Shown piece after piece: positions 13,198-25,500 of a stretch of DNA of 64,000 nt (positions within the stretch are counted from its first letter, which is position 1; each line of letters opens with the position of its first letter). The stretch is taken from contig CM040444.1 of NCBI GenBank assembly GCA_022749755.1, positions 11,140,274 through 11,204,273 on the forward strand. The letters are read 5' to 3'. The notes beneath the pieces are model-generated. The model did not search any database. It saw only the letters and a list, made by a program, of their open reading frames with translations, and was not told the origin of the DNA. The DNA is from Azadirachta indica (Eukaryota > Streptophyta > Magnoliopsida > Sapindales > Meliaceae). Made by a program: the position numbers and the translations under genes.

Positions 13198-14889
13198 ATG
13201 GAAAACAAAGGAAATCAACAACCACCACTACAACCTCAGCAACCAAGAGCTTTTTGAGATTATATTTTGACCAGTGGTTAATGATAATTATTTGAGGATT
13301 CGTCAGCAAGCAATTAACGCCAACAATTGCGAGCTTAAATCAACATTGATAAATCTGGTTTAGCAAAATCAATATGGGAGTTTGTCTCATGAGGACCCTA
13401 ATATTAATTTGGCTATATTTTGGAGGTGTGTGACATTGTCAAAATAAATAGAATAGACCAAGACTTGATCCGAATGTGATTGTTTCCATTCTCATTGAGG
13501 GATAAGGCTCGAGGTTGGTTGCAATCCTTACGACTAGGTAGTATTAGCATATGGAAAAACTAGCTCATAAATTCCTTACCAAGTTTTTTCCATCGTCAAA
13601 GACTACACAGCTCATAAACGTGAGTGCTTAATTCATGTAGCTTGATTTTGAGCTTTTCTATAAAGCATGGGAGAAGTTTAAGGACTTAAACTAAAAGTGT
13701 CCTCAACATGGTTAACAAGATTGGTTTCAAATTCAACTTTTCTACAATGGGTTAAATTGGCAAACAAGAACGATTGTAGATGCAATGTCTAGTGGCACTC
13801 TCCCATCAAAAATGGCTAAGGAAGCTTATGTTTTGCTCAAAAAAATGTGCAACAACTATTAATGGCCAAGTGAGAGTTTAATTATCAAGAGAGCTACAGG
13901 AGTTCATAAGGTGATCAAATGGTAGTACTTTCAGCCTAAGTAGCAGCTTTGACAAGTCAAATTAAAACTCGTGCTACAAGAGATACATCTTCAAGTAAAG
14001 AGAAAACAATGGTTGCAAGTTCTTCATATGTTAATGGTGGTTTTAAGCAAGAACAGTGTAAATATATTAACAACCATAACTACAACTTTCGGCCAAGTAA
14101 AAATGTGCCAACTCATTACCATCCGAGACTATGAAACCATGAAAATCTTTCCTATAGCAATGCAAGTAATGCAATGCTACCAGTACTGCCACTTGGATTT
14201 TAACAACAGCCCATGGCAAAAAAAAAAGCCGTTCGTTGAGAAGGCCTGTTAGGCACATTCATTATGGAGACTAAGAATCGGTGCAATAAATATAAAGCTA
14301 GGTAGGACACATGGAAACTCATATGGTGAATTTAGGAGCAATAGTGAAGTTTTTAGAAGTGCAAATTGACCAATTAGCTACAACAATTAAATTTTTTCCA
14401 AGAAAAAAATTTTCAAGTGATGTAGAGGTCAACCTATGAGAGCAATGCATGACTGTCACTCTCAGGAGTGGTAAAAAATTAGAAGCACTTAAGCCTGAGG
14501 AGAGTGAAAACAAAGGTATCAAAGTTGAACCAAAAGCACCAAAGGAGGCATCAAGGCCTAGAGGCATATCATTTCCAGATAATCTTCCCATTATCACTCC
14601 ACCTTTGCTATTCCCTCAAAGATTTTTGAAAAATAAGTTGGATGCTCAATTTTCAAAGTTCTTGGAAATGTTCAAAAAGCTTCACATCAACATTCCATTT
14701 AAGAATAGACTTGAACAAATGCTGAATTATTTGAAATTTATGAAGAAAATAATGTCTAAAAAGCGCTGTTTAAAGAAACATAAGATGGTGAAATTAACAA
14801 AGGAATGTAGCTCTCTTATTCAACAGAAGTTTCTTAAAAAAGAGAAAGATTCAGGTATTTTGACAATCCAATGCACTATTAGGAAATGA
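13198..14889 (+). pseudogene. Gypsy gag (broken)
   Basis: Gag polyprotein remnant. The likely start is the ATG at 13198 (MENKGNQQPPLQPQQPR), but a stop follows within 20 codons. The capsid-like part (13480-13900) contains LRDKARGWLQSL, typical of gypsy retrotransposon gag. A late segment open from 14449 to 14889 reads MTVTLRSGKKLE and later LDAQFSKFLEMFKKLHINIP and LEQMLNYLKFMKKIMSKKR. These are hallmark blocks of the Athila/Tat gag-protease junction, where the usual forms are VTLRSGK and KFLEVFKKLHINIPF. Stops and frameshifts break it into pieces. It would package the element RNA if it were intact. Confidence 0.85.
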
Positions 14890-14942
14890 AACCTTGATAA
14901 GACATTTGTTATCTTGGGTCAAACATTAATTTAATGTAGCTT

Positions 14943-15235
14943 TTGATTTTTTGGAAGCTAGGCCTTAATGAAGTGAAGTTGACGACTATCTCATTGCAAA
15001 TAACATATAGGTCCATCATTTATCCTTGGGGAGTTATAGAAGATGTGTTAGTCAAGGTGGATAAATTCATTTTCCCCGTTGATGTTGTGGTACTTGATAT
15101 GGGGGAAGATCGAGAAATCCCCATTATTCTTGGACGACCTTTTCCAGATATCAGAGGAGCTTTAATTGATGTATAACGTGGTGAGATGACAATGAAAGTT
15201 GATGAAAAAGAGGTCAAGTTTAACATTTAACATAA
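14943..15235 (+). pseudogene. Gypsy aspartic protease (fragment)
   Basis: The reading frame contains ITYRSIIYPWGVIEDVLVKV, then DKFIFPVDVVVLDM and IPIILGRPFPDIRGALIDV. This is the C-terminal half of the retropepsin of Athila/Tat gypsy elements, including the flap-like and hydrophobic ILGRPF block. The N-terminal part with the catalytic Asp is out of frame or degraded. The frame ends at a stop at 15174-15176; homologous sequence (GEMTMKVDEKEVKFNI) continues past it to about 15229. Reverse transcriptase should follow but does not. Confidence 0.8.
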
Positions 15236-15429
15236 TAGAAAACTCCACACAACACAAGAACTTGTTATAGGGTAGATGTTATCAACAACAATGTGGTAAA
15301 TATGGATAAGAATGAGACTGAAGAGTCTTAGAAAGATACATATAAAGACGCTAAAATTTTCAAGAAGAACAAAAAGAAACCGTGTGATAGATTGCTTGTA
15401 GGAGATATTTTGCACCAAGTCATTGTGGT

Positions 15430-15640
15430 TGACTGTAAAATTTAACACTAGAAGTGATTATCGGCATAACGCAATCAAGAAAAATGGCTTTGTTCAAAAT
15501 TTATAAAGTATTATATCTTGGTAAAGCCAATTTGAAGGATAAAGATAAGAGGTTGGTTAGTGTGAACAGCTAAAAGCTCAAGTTTTATTTTGGTGGAGAA
15601 GAACAAAATGTGGAGACTGTTCCGGCTTAATCTAATTAAA
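15430..15640 (+). pseudogene. Gypsy pol C-terminal remnant
   Basis: Weak reading-frame similarity to the extreme end of Athila/Tat pol, seen as VNS-KLKFYFGGEEQNVETV, where intact elements have VNGQRLKxYxGG. If right, the deletion joined the protease region to the last residues of integrase and removed several kb of pol. The call rests on one short motif. Confidence 0.45.
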
Positions 15641-17334
15641 TAGCCAAGTCCAGCTAGGGACATATAATCAATTAGTACTTAGGAGGCAATCCAATCTTTT
15701 TATACTTTGAATTTTTGTTTAAATTGATGTTTTGATTTTTCAAAAAAAGAAAATCTCACATCTCCCTGCCAATTATAGTTTCTTTCCCTTGGTTTTTATT
15801 TGTAATCAAACATTGAGACAATGTTCAAATTAAGTTTAGGGAGGAAAACGCCGTTATGGATTGTTTGTGGAAATATTTTGTCAAATGTTTGTGGAAGTGT
15901 TTATGATATTTTGTTAATCAAAATTTTTGTTTAAGCCATTTAATTTTTATTCTTGCATGTGAGTTAGTTTTATTTTATTTTATGTATTTGCTTACTTTAA
16001 AGTTTATTGTTCTTTTTGAGTATAGGTTGCATGTAAATCTCTTCTTTTACTATGAGTTGTTTTTAATAATCTTTTGAGCATGCCTTTGTCAATTTAAATG
16101 AAAGGCCAATGATATGATTTTGACTGAAAGTGCTTAAATTTTGGAAAATGTTAAATATTGGCCTAATTTTTGTGTTTAACTCATTATTGACTGAGAGTGC
16201 TTAAATTTTAGAAAATGATAAATAATGGCCTAATCTTTGTGCTTACTTGATTGTTTGAAAACTTAAAGAACATTTATAGGAACTAAATAAACTTGCAAGA
16301 CTTTATTGAATTCTAGAACTTGTTTGATTGTCACTTTAGGCCATCTTTGATCCGTTTGAGCCTTTCACACTAACTTAGGATCAATTCCTAATCTACCTTA
16401 ATGAGCTTGAATACACCTTCCTTGTGTTGTCATCGTTTTATCGATTTATCCTTAGAATAAAGTTTAATAATATCTTGTTTAGAATCCTAAAGTTTTTTAT
16501 TATTTTAATGTTTATTTATATAGGATAGGTGGAGAACGAAAAACTCAAGTTAAGCTCTTATTGAGTAACCGGGTCTCATGCCTAAGCAAGCATGGAGATT
16601 TTGCATAAAAAAGTAAAATAAGAGAAGAGAAATAAAGTTTAAGTCAAACTTTACTAAGTAATCGGACCTCATGCCTATAAGCATAGAGAGTTCAAACTGA
16701 ACTTTTAAAAAAAGAAAAAAAAAGAGACATCTTTGATTTGTAAGTAGATGGGTGAGAAAGCAAAGAAAGTTGTGAAGAACTGATGATTATGGGAAAGAAT
16801 AAAGAGGATTGAAGGAAAAGATCTAAGATGGTTAATGTGTTTAAGGTATTTAAAATTCACTTAAATATTTTTTTTTCCTAGCCTAAACATAACTTATCAT
16901 TTCAAGCCTAATTAAGCCCAAAGGATCCTTAATGTCATGTCCTACTACATTAGTGGTGAGTGAGATGAAAATCAAGCTTATGGAATTCCTTGAGAAGTTC
17001 ACACAAGCTTGTTTGTTTATATAAACTTATCCGAATTGAAGAACAATTAAGTATAAGTGATAACATACACATTGCACAAGGAATCTTTATGTAGAGTGGA
17101 TTTTGGTATTCAAATTTAAATTTTAGATGAATTGTCAACATTTTGAAAGTTTCTTTAATTTAAGTAATCGCTTGATCTATAAGGCTAGATTGTGATTTGA
17201 ATAAGATTATGCTCATGACTCTATTTTTTTTCTCTTTGTGGTTATCTTTGGTTAAGTTCTCTTAATTAGTGATTTTTGTTTGGTTTTGTTTTGTTTTGCT
17301 TAAGGACAAGTAAATATTCAAGTTTGGAGGTATT
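15641..17334 (+). other. Gypsy 3' untranslated region with internal repeats
   Basis: Non-coding stretch between the pol remnant and the 3' LTR. It includes a tandem duplication with a 67-bp period (16121-16187 and 16188-16254, sharing TGCTTAAATTTT and TGGCCTAAT). A second pair of similar units lies at about 16550-16605 and 16638-16695 (sharing CTCATGCCTA and GCATGGAGA/GCATAGAGA). AGTTTGGAGGTATT at 17321-17334 is the likely polypurine tract before the 3' LTR. Confidence 0.65.
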
Positions 17335-18473
17335 TGATAAGTGTGTGGACTACGAAATTATCAGTCACTTCAAAACTTGAATTACCTTGTAAATCCTCAA
17401 TTTTTATTAATATTAGATAAATTTTAGTGCCTTATACAGAAGAGATAGCAAACGATCATTCAATATGAAATCGGCTCAAAAAGGAAATGTTGGAAAAGTT
17501 AGAAAGAAAATAGGGATCAAAATGCAAACGTTTCAAGGACCAAAGTGCAAGAAAATCAAAACTGATGATTATGGGCTGCTGGCATATCAAGGCCGCGTTA
17601 TACCCATAAAAAGAAAGGCCATTTTGGCTGAGAGGGTGGCGCGTTAGTGCCACCGAGGTGCACGGTTGCACCACCCATTGAGCCTTTACTATGCCTTAAC
17701 GCATCCTGAACGTCTTTGGGTATAATTAATTAATTATATTTTAATTAATTAGCATGTTATTGATGTTATTATGATTTGATTCATTTATGTATACCTTGCT
17801 TAATGTTCTAATTTGTTGATTAATAAATTAGATAAATTGAAGATGGATGAATTAATTCTTGAGAAAGATTAATTTGTTTATCGGACTAAGAAAACACAAT
17901 ATAGATAGTTGTGAGACCAAGGTAATCAATACCTAAATAATCTAATTAACATTTAGGATTTTAAGAAATCGAGAGTTAAATTAAGTTCCAAGTGTTAAAC
18001 AACAGACAATGTTTAATGAACATATCATTAATTGAGTTAGATAGGGAAATTAACTTAATTAGTTGTACGCAAAACCTTAATTTATGTTTAGGAGAGGTAT
18101 TAAGGTTAGTCTTAATATTGTAATTAGTGAATTAGACCAAAACACATTAATAACGTCCAATTAAGAGAAACATAGTGATAGATAAGTGAAATCATGATCT
18201 TAGGTAATTTATCCTTGCATATTTGATTCTTCCTTTGATTCTTTAATTCAGTTTCTATTTCTTATTAATTAATTGTAGCGTTTTAGTTTATTTGTCATTA
18301 CAATTAATCAAATCTAATTACTTAGATAAAATTGGACCTTTAAGGATATAGTACTTAGTAGTAGTTTCAAACTTTAATCCTTATAGGATAATACTCTTAC
18401 TTATCATTTTATTACTTAATATGAGCCATGTCCTTGTGATGATCGTGCAATGTGCTGAGCGTTATCACAATCA
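17335..18473 (+). repeat. Gypsy 3' LTR
   Basis: Starts TGATAAGTGTGTGGA and ends ACAATCA. It is homologous to the 5' LTR but diverged and internally deleted: TAATTAATTAATTATATTTT near 17722-17745 replaces a few hundred bp of the 5' copy. It is followed by GGTAG, the partner of the left-flank GTTAG. Confidence 0.85.
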
Positions 18474-21400
18474 GGTAGAATGCTTTTAGTAGTGGACAAA
18501 AAAATGACTCAGAGACAAAGAAGAAGGACCTTAGGTTACCCACAATTTCATTTCAAAATGTTGTAGTGAAAGTGTGTATTCTTGTATGCGATAATAGGTA
18601 AAGCCTTTTATTGCAATGTGATTTTCAAGTCTACAGGATTATATGATCCACATACATGAAAATGCGTAAAAGGGTTAAATGCTTTTCCATGCAATTATTA
18701 GGTTAGATAAAATAAATGAATAAAAAAGAGAAGAAAGTGCATTTATGATTCCATTATGTGTATGTCATATTCTTGCATTATTTTATTATTTTCTAAAGAA
18801 AGCAAAACTAAAACCAAAATCAAGAAAATGTTATGTAGTTACAATTCCATTGTGTTTTAAGTCAACGTGCCTTATTTCATATTATCATATTAATTTTTTG
18901 AAACAAGACTAAACCAAAACTAGAATGGAAGGAAGTGGTGAATTCAAATTATAATACTAGTTTATTTATAGCATTTTTCTAATCTAAACTTTGTCATAAA
19001 TGCATATTTTCTTGTTTTTGTTCTTCTTTTTTACATTCACTCATTGGACTTTATAGTATTTTAGTATAGATATAGAAGCATTATTTTAGTATTAATTCCC
19101 AAACTCTTAAATAAATATTCAAAAATCCAATTTCATGTGAAAAACACTCATGCATGAAAACCCTTACGATACATACATACATACATACATACTTGTGTGT
19201 GTATATATGTATAATAATTTAAATTGAAAGCCATGATCAAACCAATAGGGATTCATGCATGAACAAGTTTACATTAGCTAAACAATGCCTCGAGTCTATA
19301 TAATGCATCCTCGATATTTGTAGTATTGTGTTGGCACTAGTTATGAATTAACTTCCAAGAACTATATATTATTAGAGTACTTGAAAGCTATAAAGGTTAA
19401 TGTTGTGTCATAATTTTTCAAAAGAATGCATTTCTTATTTGTGTTCTTGGTACTATGAAGAATCCTTGATAAAGTATCAAGAACAAATCCATGAAGCACT
19501 AGACAACCTTGCCCAACTTTCTCGCCTAAATTAGCATGTACTGGTGCATAGTGAAATACTATGTAGGTGCTTATTATGATAATGTTCATTATTTCAATTT
19601 GCAAAGGTATAAAAAATAATTCATAAAATTAACTATCACATATACATGCTATGAAGACATTCCTCGCTGAGATTTAGAGGACATTTGTCATTAAGACGAT
19701 AAAATGATTGTATTTCGATAATCCTATATTTATATCTCGTCATGAGCTGAAATAAATGGGAACATCATGGTAATTAAATTAAACTATCGTCACTTTAAGT
19801 AAGGAGCACCAGTATCTACTAAAATTCTAAATTTCTTACTGTAAAAGGGACATAAAGTTGTAAAAGAGGGATACCAAAAACATTATTTTTAGTGCCTAAA
19901 GCACCACAAAGATTTTCTCTCTTATTTTCCTTTCTTGCCTTATCACTGTCCTACTACTTTTTTTGCATTTATGAGTTATTTCATGTCATCTAAGTCCAAA
20001 CACAACCATTTTCTATCTTTTTATAGGTTTTATTATCCTTTTTGAATGTTTTTTTTTTCAATAACTTAGGCATCGAAGGATTGTTGCCTATGACCACGCT
20101 AGTGTTCCCTGACGACTTTTGGTGTTTCCAGGCAACGTAAATGGATGAGAGATATATTTGATTGGAGACGGTCAAAGACTGTCGTGATGACCTAAAACCT
20201 CTTTAAAGGCCTACTCTACCTACAACAACTATAGATTGCCACCAGAAATCGTCATCAAAGGTTTCTATCATAATATTCAAAGGTTCCAATTCTGCGCCTT
20301 ATTTACTATTAGCTTCTTGTACTTCATTGAGTTGTTTCTTGCTTTTGGAGTTTCTTAGAAACCCATTTAGCATTAATTATATAGAGGGTATTTTAGATAT
20401 TTCATTCATATTGTTCTTAAGAGAGCCATTTTACTTCTTTAAGTATGTTTTCTCCCACTTTATACAAATTATTGTGTTGAGTTTGAAACCAAAATTTCAA
20501 TATTGACAATAACAAATGAACCCAATCTACTTATGCATAGGGATTAACAACCTTATTTCTTTTATAAAATATAATCTTACATCCCTTGTACAAATTGAAC
20601 TCCATCCCGAATTAGTTAAATTTTATAAGAAACTAAATTACTTTATTCTTATAATAAGAATTTTCTTAGAAAAGGAAACTATTTAGCACTACATAAACTA
20701 GTAGACCTCTTAAAATTTGGAACATAAATCTTTATTGAAAAAGATGCATTTTGCAATTTCCACCATAGCAAGTTTTTCAACTTAAACAATGAATGATAAA
20801 ACCAACTTTTATGACTGTTATATTTACACAATCATGATGTCTCCACTTCTTTGATATTCCACCAGGGTCCATATTCATAAACAAGAAATACTTAATTTAT
20901 AACAGGATTTTATTTGGTCAAATAAATAATAGTGCTATAATCTTCAAGACAGAAAATCATCATACTCCACCATATCCACAATGCATATCCTTTACTAATC
21001 AAATTATAAAATTTTCAACATTTGTCAATCACCATACTAAAAAATTACCTACTCTTATCTTTGGTTGTCTTAGGAGTTCTCAAACATCAACATGAATTTT
21101 ACAACACAAATTGCATACATATCAAACCATAAAGTGTGTATAAAAATAATGTAGACCCGTAATAGGTCACATATTGTGTTCTATGACAATTTATTAGTAT
21201 ATCTTAGGGTTGTTTTTTTCACTTTCATGAAGAAACCACTATTGTCTATGGAGAAGAAAGACATTATTGACAATAATGCTACTATCTTTATTTATTCAAT
21301 GGAGCTATGTGCTGAACGAACTCTATATCCTTGTTTAGAATCCTTTCAAGGTGCTATAATCACCCAAACCTTAGTATTTCAACACCTTATATGGACCTCA

Positions 21401-22040
21401 TTTGATCAATAGATTTTTGAATTATTTGTCACAAATCACAATTAATTATCTCATCCAATTTTTTCGCATGAAACTTCAATGATTTCAAAATTTTACTTTT
21501 TGATATATTTATTTTGCATTAAAACCATGACTCTAATACCACTTATTTATACTTTTAGTCTCGTTCAAAATCTCATAGAATAAAAATATATAAATAAGTA
21601 ATCGCAAAGAGTTTTATTAATAGTTATAATATCAAAGATAAAATTATTAAAACTAATGAAACGATATCCTTGTTATTTGGACAAAACTCAGGACCAAAAT
21701 ATTAATACTGTAATTAAAAATGCTTTTATTTTGATATTGTAATAATTAAATAAATATTAAATAATATAATTTGTAATAAAAAATACTATATAAATACTTT
21801 GCAAATAATGAAAAGTAGCATAATGAGTTACAAAAGTATGTCATAAATAGTAACAAATACTTTATAATATATTTTTATAATTAAAATATTTATAAAAAAT
21901 TTAAATTATAATTTAAATTTTTTATATTCTTAAATAATTAACAATAAAATACCTATTAAATTATAATTTTTTACAATTTACTACGTGCATAAGCGCACTG
22001 CGTATCATAAAATTCAAAAGTTCGAAAATTTGATGTAAAC
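18474..22040. other. Intergenic DNA
   Basis: No gene was recognised. There is a CATA microsatellite at 19171-19192, followed by a TG/TA tract to about 19212. Minus-strand frames at 19362-19604 and 19990-20175 have no recognisable domain. The last kilobase (21600-22000) is extremely AT-rich and borders the Alba promoter. Confidence 0.6.
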
Positions 22041-22200
22041 AGTATCTAACGCGACCCCATCTGACGTGGCGAGATATCAACGGAATCACAAATCAGTAGA
22101 GAGGATCTTCCATGTTGGACCCACCGACGAAAACCTTAACCCACGCACTATAAATATCCACGAAAAGGGCGCCCTCCCTCGGCTTCTATTTACAAATTCA
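22040..22200 (+). promoter_or_regulatory. Promoter of the Alba gene
   Basis: A sharp rise in GC marks this stretch. It has TGACGTGGC (ACGT-core, bZIP-type) at 22062-22070 and a TATA box TATAAATA at 22149-22156. Transcription would begin about 30 bp further on, near 22180-22190, in pyrimidine-rich sequence. These are motif observations; use in vivo is inferred. Confidence 0.65.
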
Positions 22201-22383
22201 GCTTCTACGGAGGAAAGAAAGAACAGAAAAAATATTTAAAAAAAAAAAATTCAAAGCTAAATTCGGAAGGAAGGATTATAGCGACAGAGAACGGAGCAGC
22301 GTCCAAACGAAACGCCGTTTCAGTGGTACCGCTCCTTCTTTAGTGTCTACATTGTCGTTTTTCGACTTCGTTTTCTCTGTTTG

Positions 22384-22543
22384 GTAATGTTGAAGTGTGG
22401 TTACTGCGAAAATGTAGAGAGAAAAGTAATCTTAAACTTGTTTCGATGCTGAGAAAGTTCTTTTTCTGTGTTGTTTTGTTTAAAAAATTTAAAATAATTT
22501 ATTTCTGTGAGAAATTGATGATTATTAATGGCGTATGATGCAG
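22384..22543 (+). other. 5'-UTR intron of the Alba gene
   Basis: Donor TTTG|GTAATG at 22384 and acceptor GATGCAG at 22543 lie 12 bp before the start codon. An ATG in this intron (22529) is in frame with the CDS, so intron retention would add a short N-terminal extension (MAYDAGESE). Confidence 0.6.
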
Positions 22544-22554
22544 GAGAGAGTGAG

Positions 22555-25500
22555 ATGGATCGGTACAAGAAGGTGGAGAAGCCGAAGGCAGAGACAGCAA
22601 TAAGTGAGAATGAATTGAGAATAACAGCGCAAGGAAGACTCAGGAATTATATTTCTTACGCTATCTCGCTTCTCCAGGTTTGTGAACGCTTTATGGTGCT
22701 TGTACTTTATGCCTTTCGTGCTTGTACATTCTGTGTAGTCTACTTACATTAGATCATAGCGTTTTAATTAATTAATTAATTTGTTTATCAATACTTTTAG
22801 TTTAAGGCATCTGTAATTTTGTTGTTTAGGAAAAAGGTGCCAATGAGATTGTCCTCAAAGCCACAGGTAGAGCTATCAACAAGACTGTGATGATTGCCGA
22901 ATTACTCAAGGTGATACTTTGATGTCATTTTGTTTTAATTATTTTCATAATGATTCTTCTTTATAGTTGAATGTTATTAAATTTAAGTTGTATGGTAGTT
23001 ATTTTGGTTCCGCAATTATATGGAATATGTGCTGACTGCTTGTTAAGTTACATCTACCAAAAAATTCATTGAAATTAAACAAATTTTCAGTGGTAATTCA
23101 GTGATGAAACAAGAAGCCGGAGAGTTTATGTTATCAAACGTTGATTCACTATCTCAGACAGAATTTTATTTTACAGAATATAAGAATTGACAATAGTAAA
23201 GGTAACCTTGAAACTGAAAATAAAGAGAAATATTATTAAAGGGCTTGAAAACATTTTCATTTTACAACCTACCTATGGTTGACTGTTCCTAATTCTACAC
23301 AAATAAAATAAGTAAGGTTAAATCCTAAGAAAACTAGAATAACATATATGATTGTATATATATGATTGTATTCAGAAACTAATAATTGACCCTTATCTTT
23401 TGCTTCCTTTAAGTTTATGTGGTAGGATTATGCTTGTGCTCATAATTTTTTAATTGGTTTTTGGAAATATTTTGTGAAATGCATTAATGTTTTCAGAGGA
23501 GGATTGCTGGTCTCCATCAAAATACTTCAACTGGATCTATTGACATAACTGACTTATGGGAGCCACTAGAGGAAGGGCTTTTTCCGTAAGAACGAAAAAT
23601 GCCTTTTCTTTTTATCAGTCTATGCATTGATCTATATTTTCTTTTTGATAATATATGAATTTATATTAATAATGACTCATGCATTATTCATGTATGCAGA
23701 CTAGAAACCACCCGTCATGTTTCAGTTATCACAATTACTTTGTCAAAGAAGGAGCTGGATTCATCTTCTTTAGGGTAAATGATTGCTAAGATCTATATTC
23801 CAATTTTTTTATCTTTAAAGTACGTTGTTGTTCCTTGATACAAGTTTTCTTTTGAAGCCTATCACCAAGACCTTCAAATTCATGGTTATGCAAGTCTAAT
23901 TCACCATTAAACAGCATCTGCAAGGTCAAAATGGTATTGATGGCATTATGAGATTTAAATCCTGAAATCTTAAATAATATCTTAAGATGGAGGAAATAGT
24001 AGTTTCTTAAATTCAACTCTTCTACTCAACAAGTGTTCAACTTGTGTGAAAGCTATGCCTTTTTTTTATTCCCTACCACAGGTTCAAAAGTAAACTAAAG
24101 CAAACCTCATTGATATTATACATCTTGTCTTTCTTAGGTGGTTCTAATGCAACACATGAAATAAAAAGTTATTGTTCATTTAATGTTTTTGGGAATTTAA
24201 CTTTATTATTTATTTAAGTCACGTTTTTTATAGGTGTTTAAGTTTTACTCAGTTTTCATAATGTAGTTTTCTTATTTTCTTATTTATGTAGAATTTATTA
24301 TATTTAGTAGGACTAAATCTCTGTTCCCAAGTTTTGATGCAGACTTGGTGTTATTGATGGATTATTAAAGAAAACATTTTGGTTTCTTTTCCTATTTCTT
24401 TAGTTATTTCTTCCGCCCTGCCTTTTCCCTAAAGAACCTTCATCATCAGGCTACTCTTTCAGCCTGATAACACCATCTAGAATCTTCACCTCTGCCACCA
24501 ACTTACCACTGGCCAAATAATCGCATTCCAAACTACTCTGCAACATGTGAAACATTCAGTTGTACAATTTTCATCATTATCAATCCCCCCAAACAAGCAA
24601 ATCACAAGTTTTCTCACATAGGGGACTGTTTGCCAATTTAGAAATTGTAGCGGTCCAATTGAAATTCACCAATGAGTTATCTGTTGAAAATTGAATATTG
24701 GAGGAGCTTGAACGTGCATAACTGATGCAAATTATGACTTCAGTTAGGTTCGATACAAGTTGACCTAATTGATAGACTTATCTTTGTTGGAATTTAAGTA
24801 ATTTGTATTTCAATCCATGTCATAGAACTGTAAAAGAAATGACTAGTCACGACCTTGAAAAAGCCCATCAAACTTTTCGAACTAAAGTCAATACCCCAAT
24901 TCCTTAAACTTGAAGAGGACGTAGAAGCTTGGAAGACTTTATGACGAATGCAATGCCAATGATCAGAACTCATTCTCATTGTTAATATACTTGTCTTGCA
25001 ATCTGATTCTAAGAATTTAGATAAACATTTAGCCCTTTTAGTGCAGACCCACTTATCAGATATTTCCTGGTCAATATTTTTTAACTAAAGAAAATACCTA
25101 GCCCAAGTCACTACTCAAGTGATCCACACTAATAATGGCACGGCTTTAGAAAGCTTTTATACAATAGTTTCAGTTTTTGCTTTGGATAGCATGGGACTGG
25201 TTTGTGGATAATGTTACGGGCTAAAAGTTCTCTTATTTAATATACTTATGATACAGTTTATAACCAGGGCTCTTGTGGAACATTCAAAAAATAAAATAAA
25301 GGGATTGTAGGTGAGGCAATCCTTTGGTTTGAGTCACCTGGAAGCATTATTTTGTTGCCCTGTGGTTTAAACACAATAACCGTTGATAAGCATCCCGAGG
25401 TTTTTCGTAATGCAAAATTTCCTTAATTAATATGCCTTTAGCATTTCCTTCGTTCTTTTTTGGCCTTTTCTCTTTATCATCTCCAACTTCTTGTTCAATC

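Larger units (their letters stand above)
11504..18473 (+). mobile_element. Ty3/gypsy retrotransposon (Athila/Tat-like), pol-deleted
   Basis: A nearly 7-kb element is bounded by LTRs starting TGATAAGTGTGTGGA and ending ATCA. It is flanked by GTTAG (11499-11503) and GGTAG (18474-18478), a 5-bp target-site duplication with one mismatch. Inside are gag and protease of the Athila/Tat type, then a short stretch resembling the C-terminal end of integrase (about 15430-15640). A long untranslated region follows. Reverse transcriptase, RNase H and the integrase core are missing, so the element is non-autonomous as well as mutated. The LTRs differ in length (1,455 versus 1,139 bp). Confidence 0.85.

Noticed and set aside
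21525..21541. Possible minus-strand primer-binding site TGGTATTAGAGTCATGG
   Set aside because: It resembles a copia primer site, but no LTR boundaries, target duplication or gag similarity could be found beside it.
23786..24016. 76-codon minus-strand frame in an Alba intron
   Set aside because: Antisense to an intron, with no recognisable domain or regulatory context.
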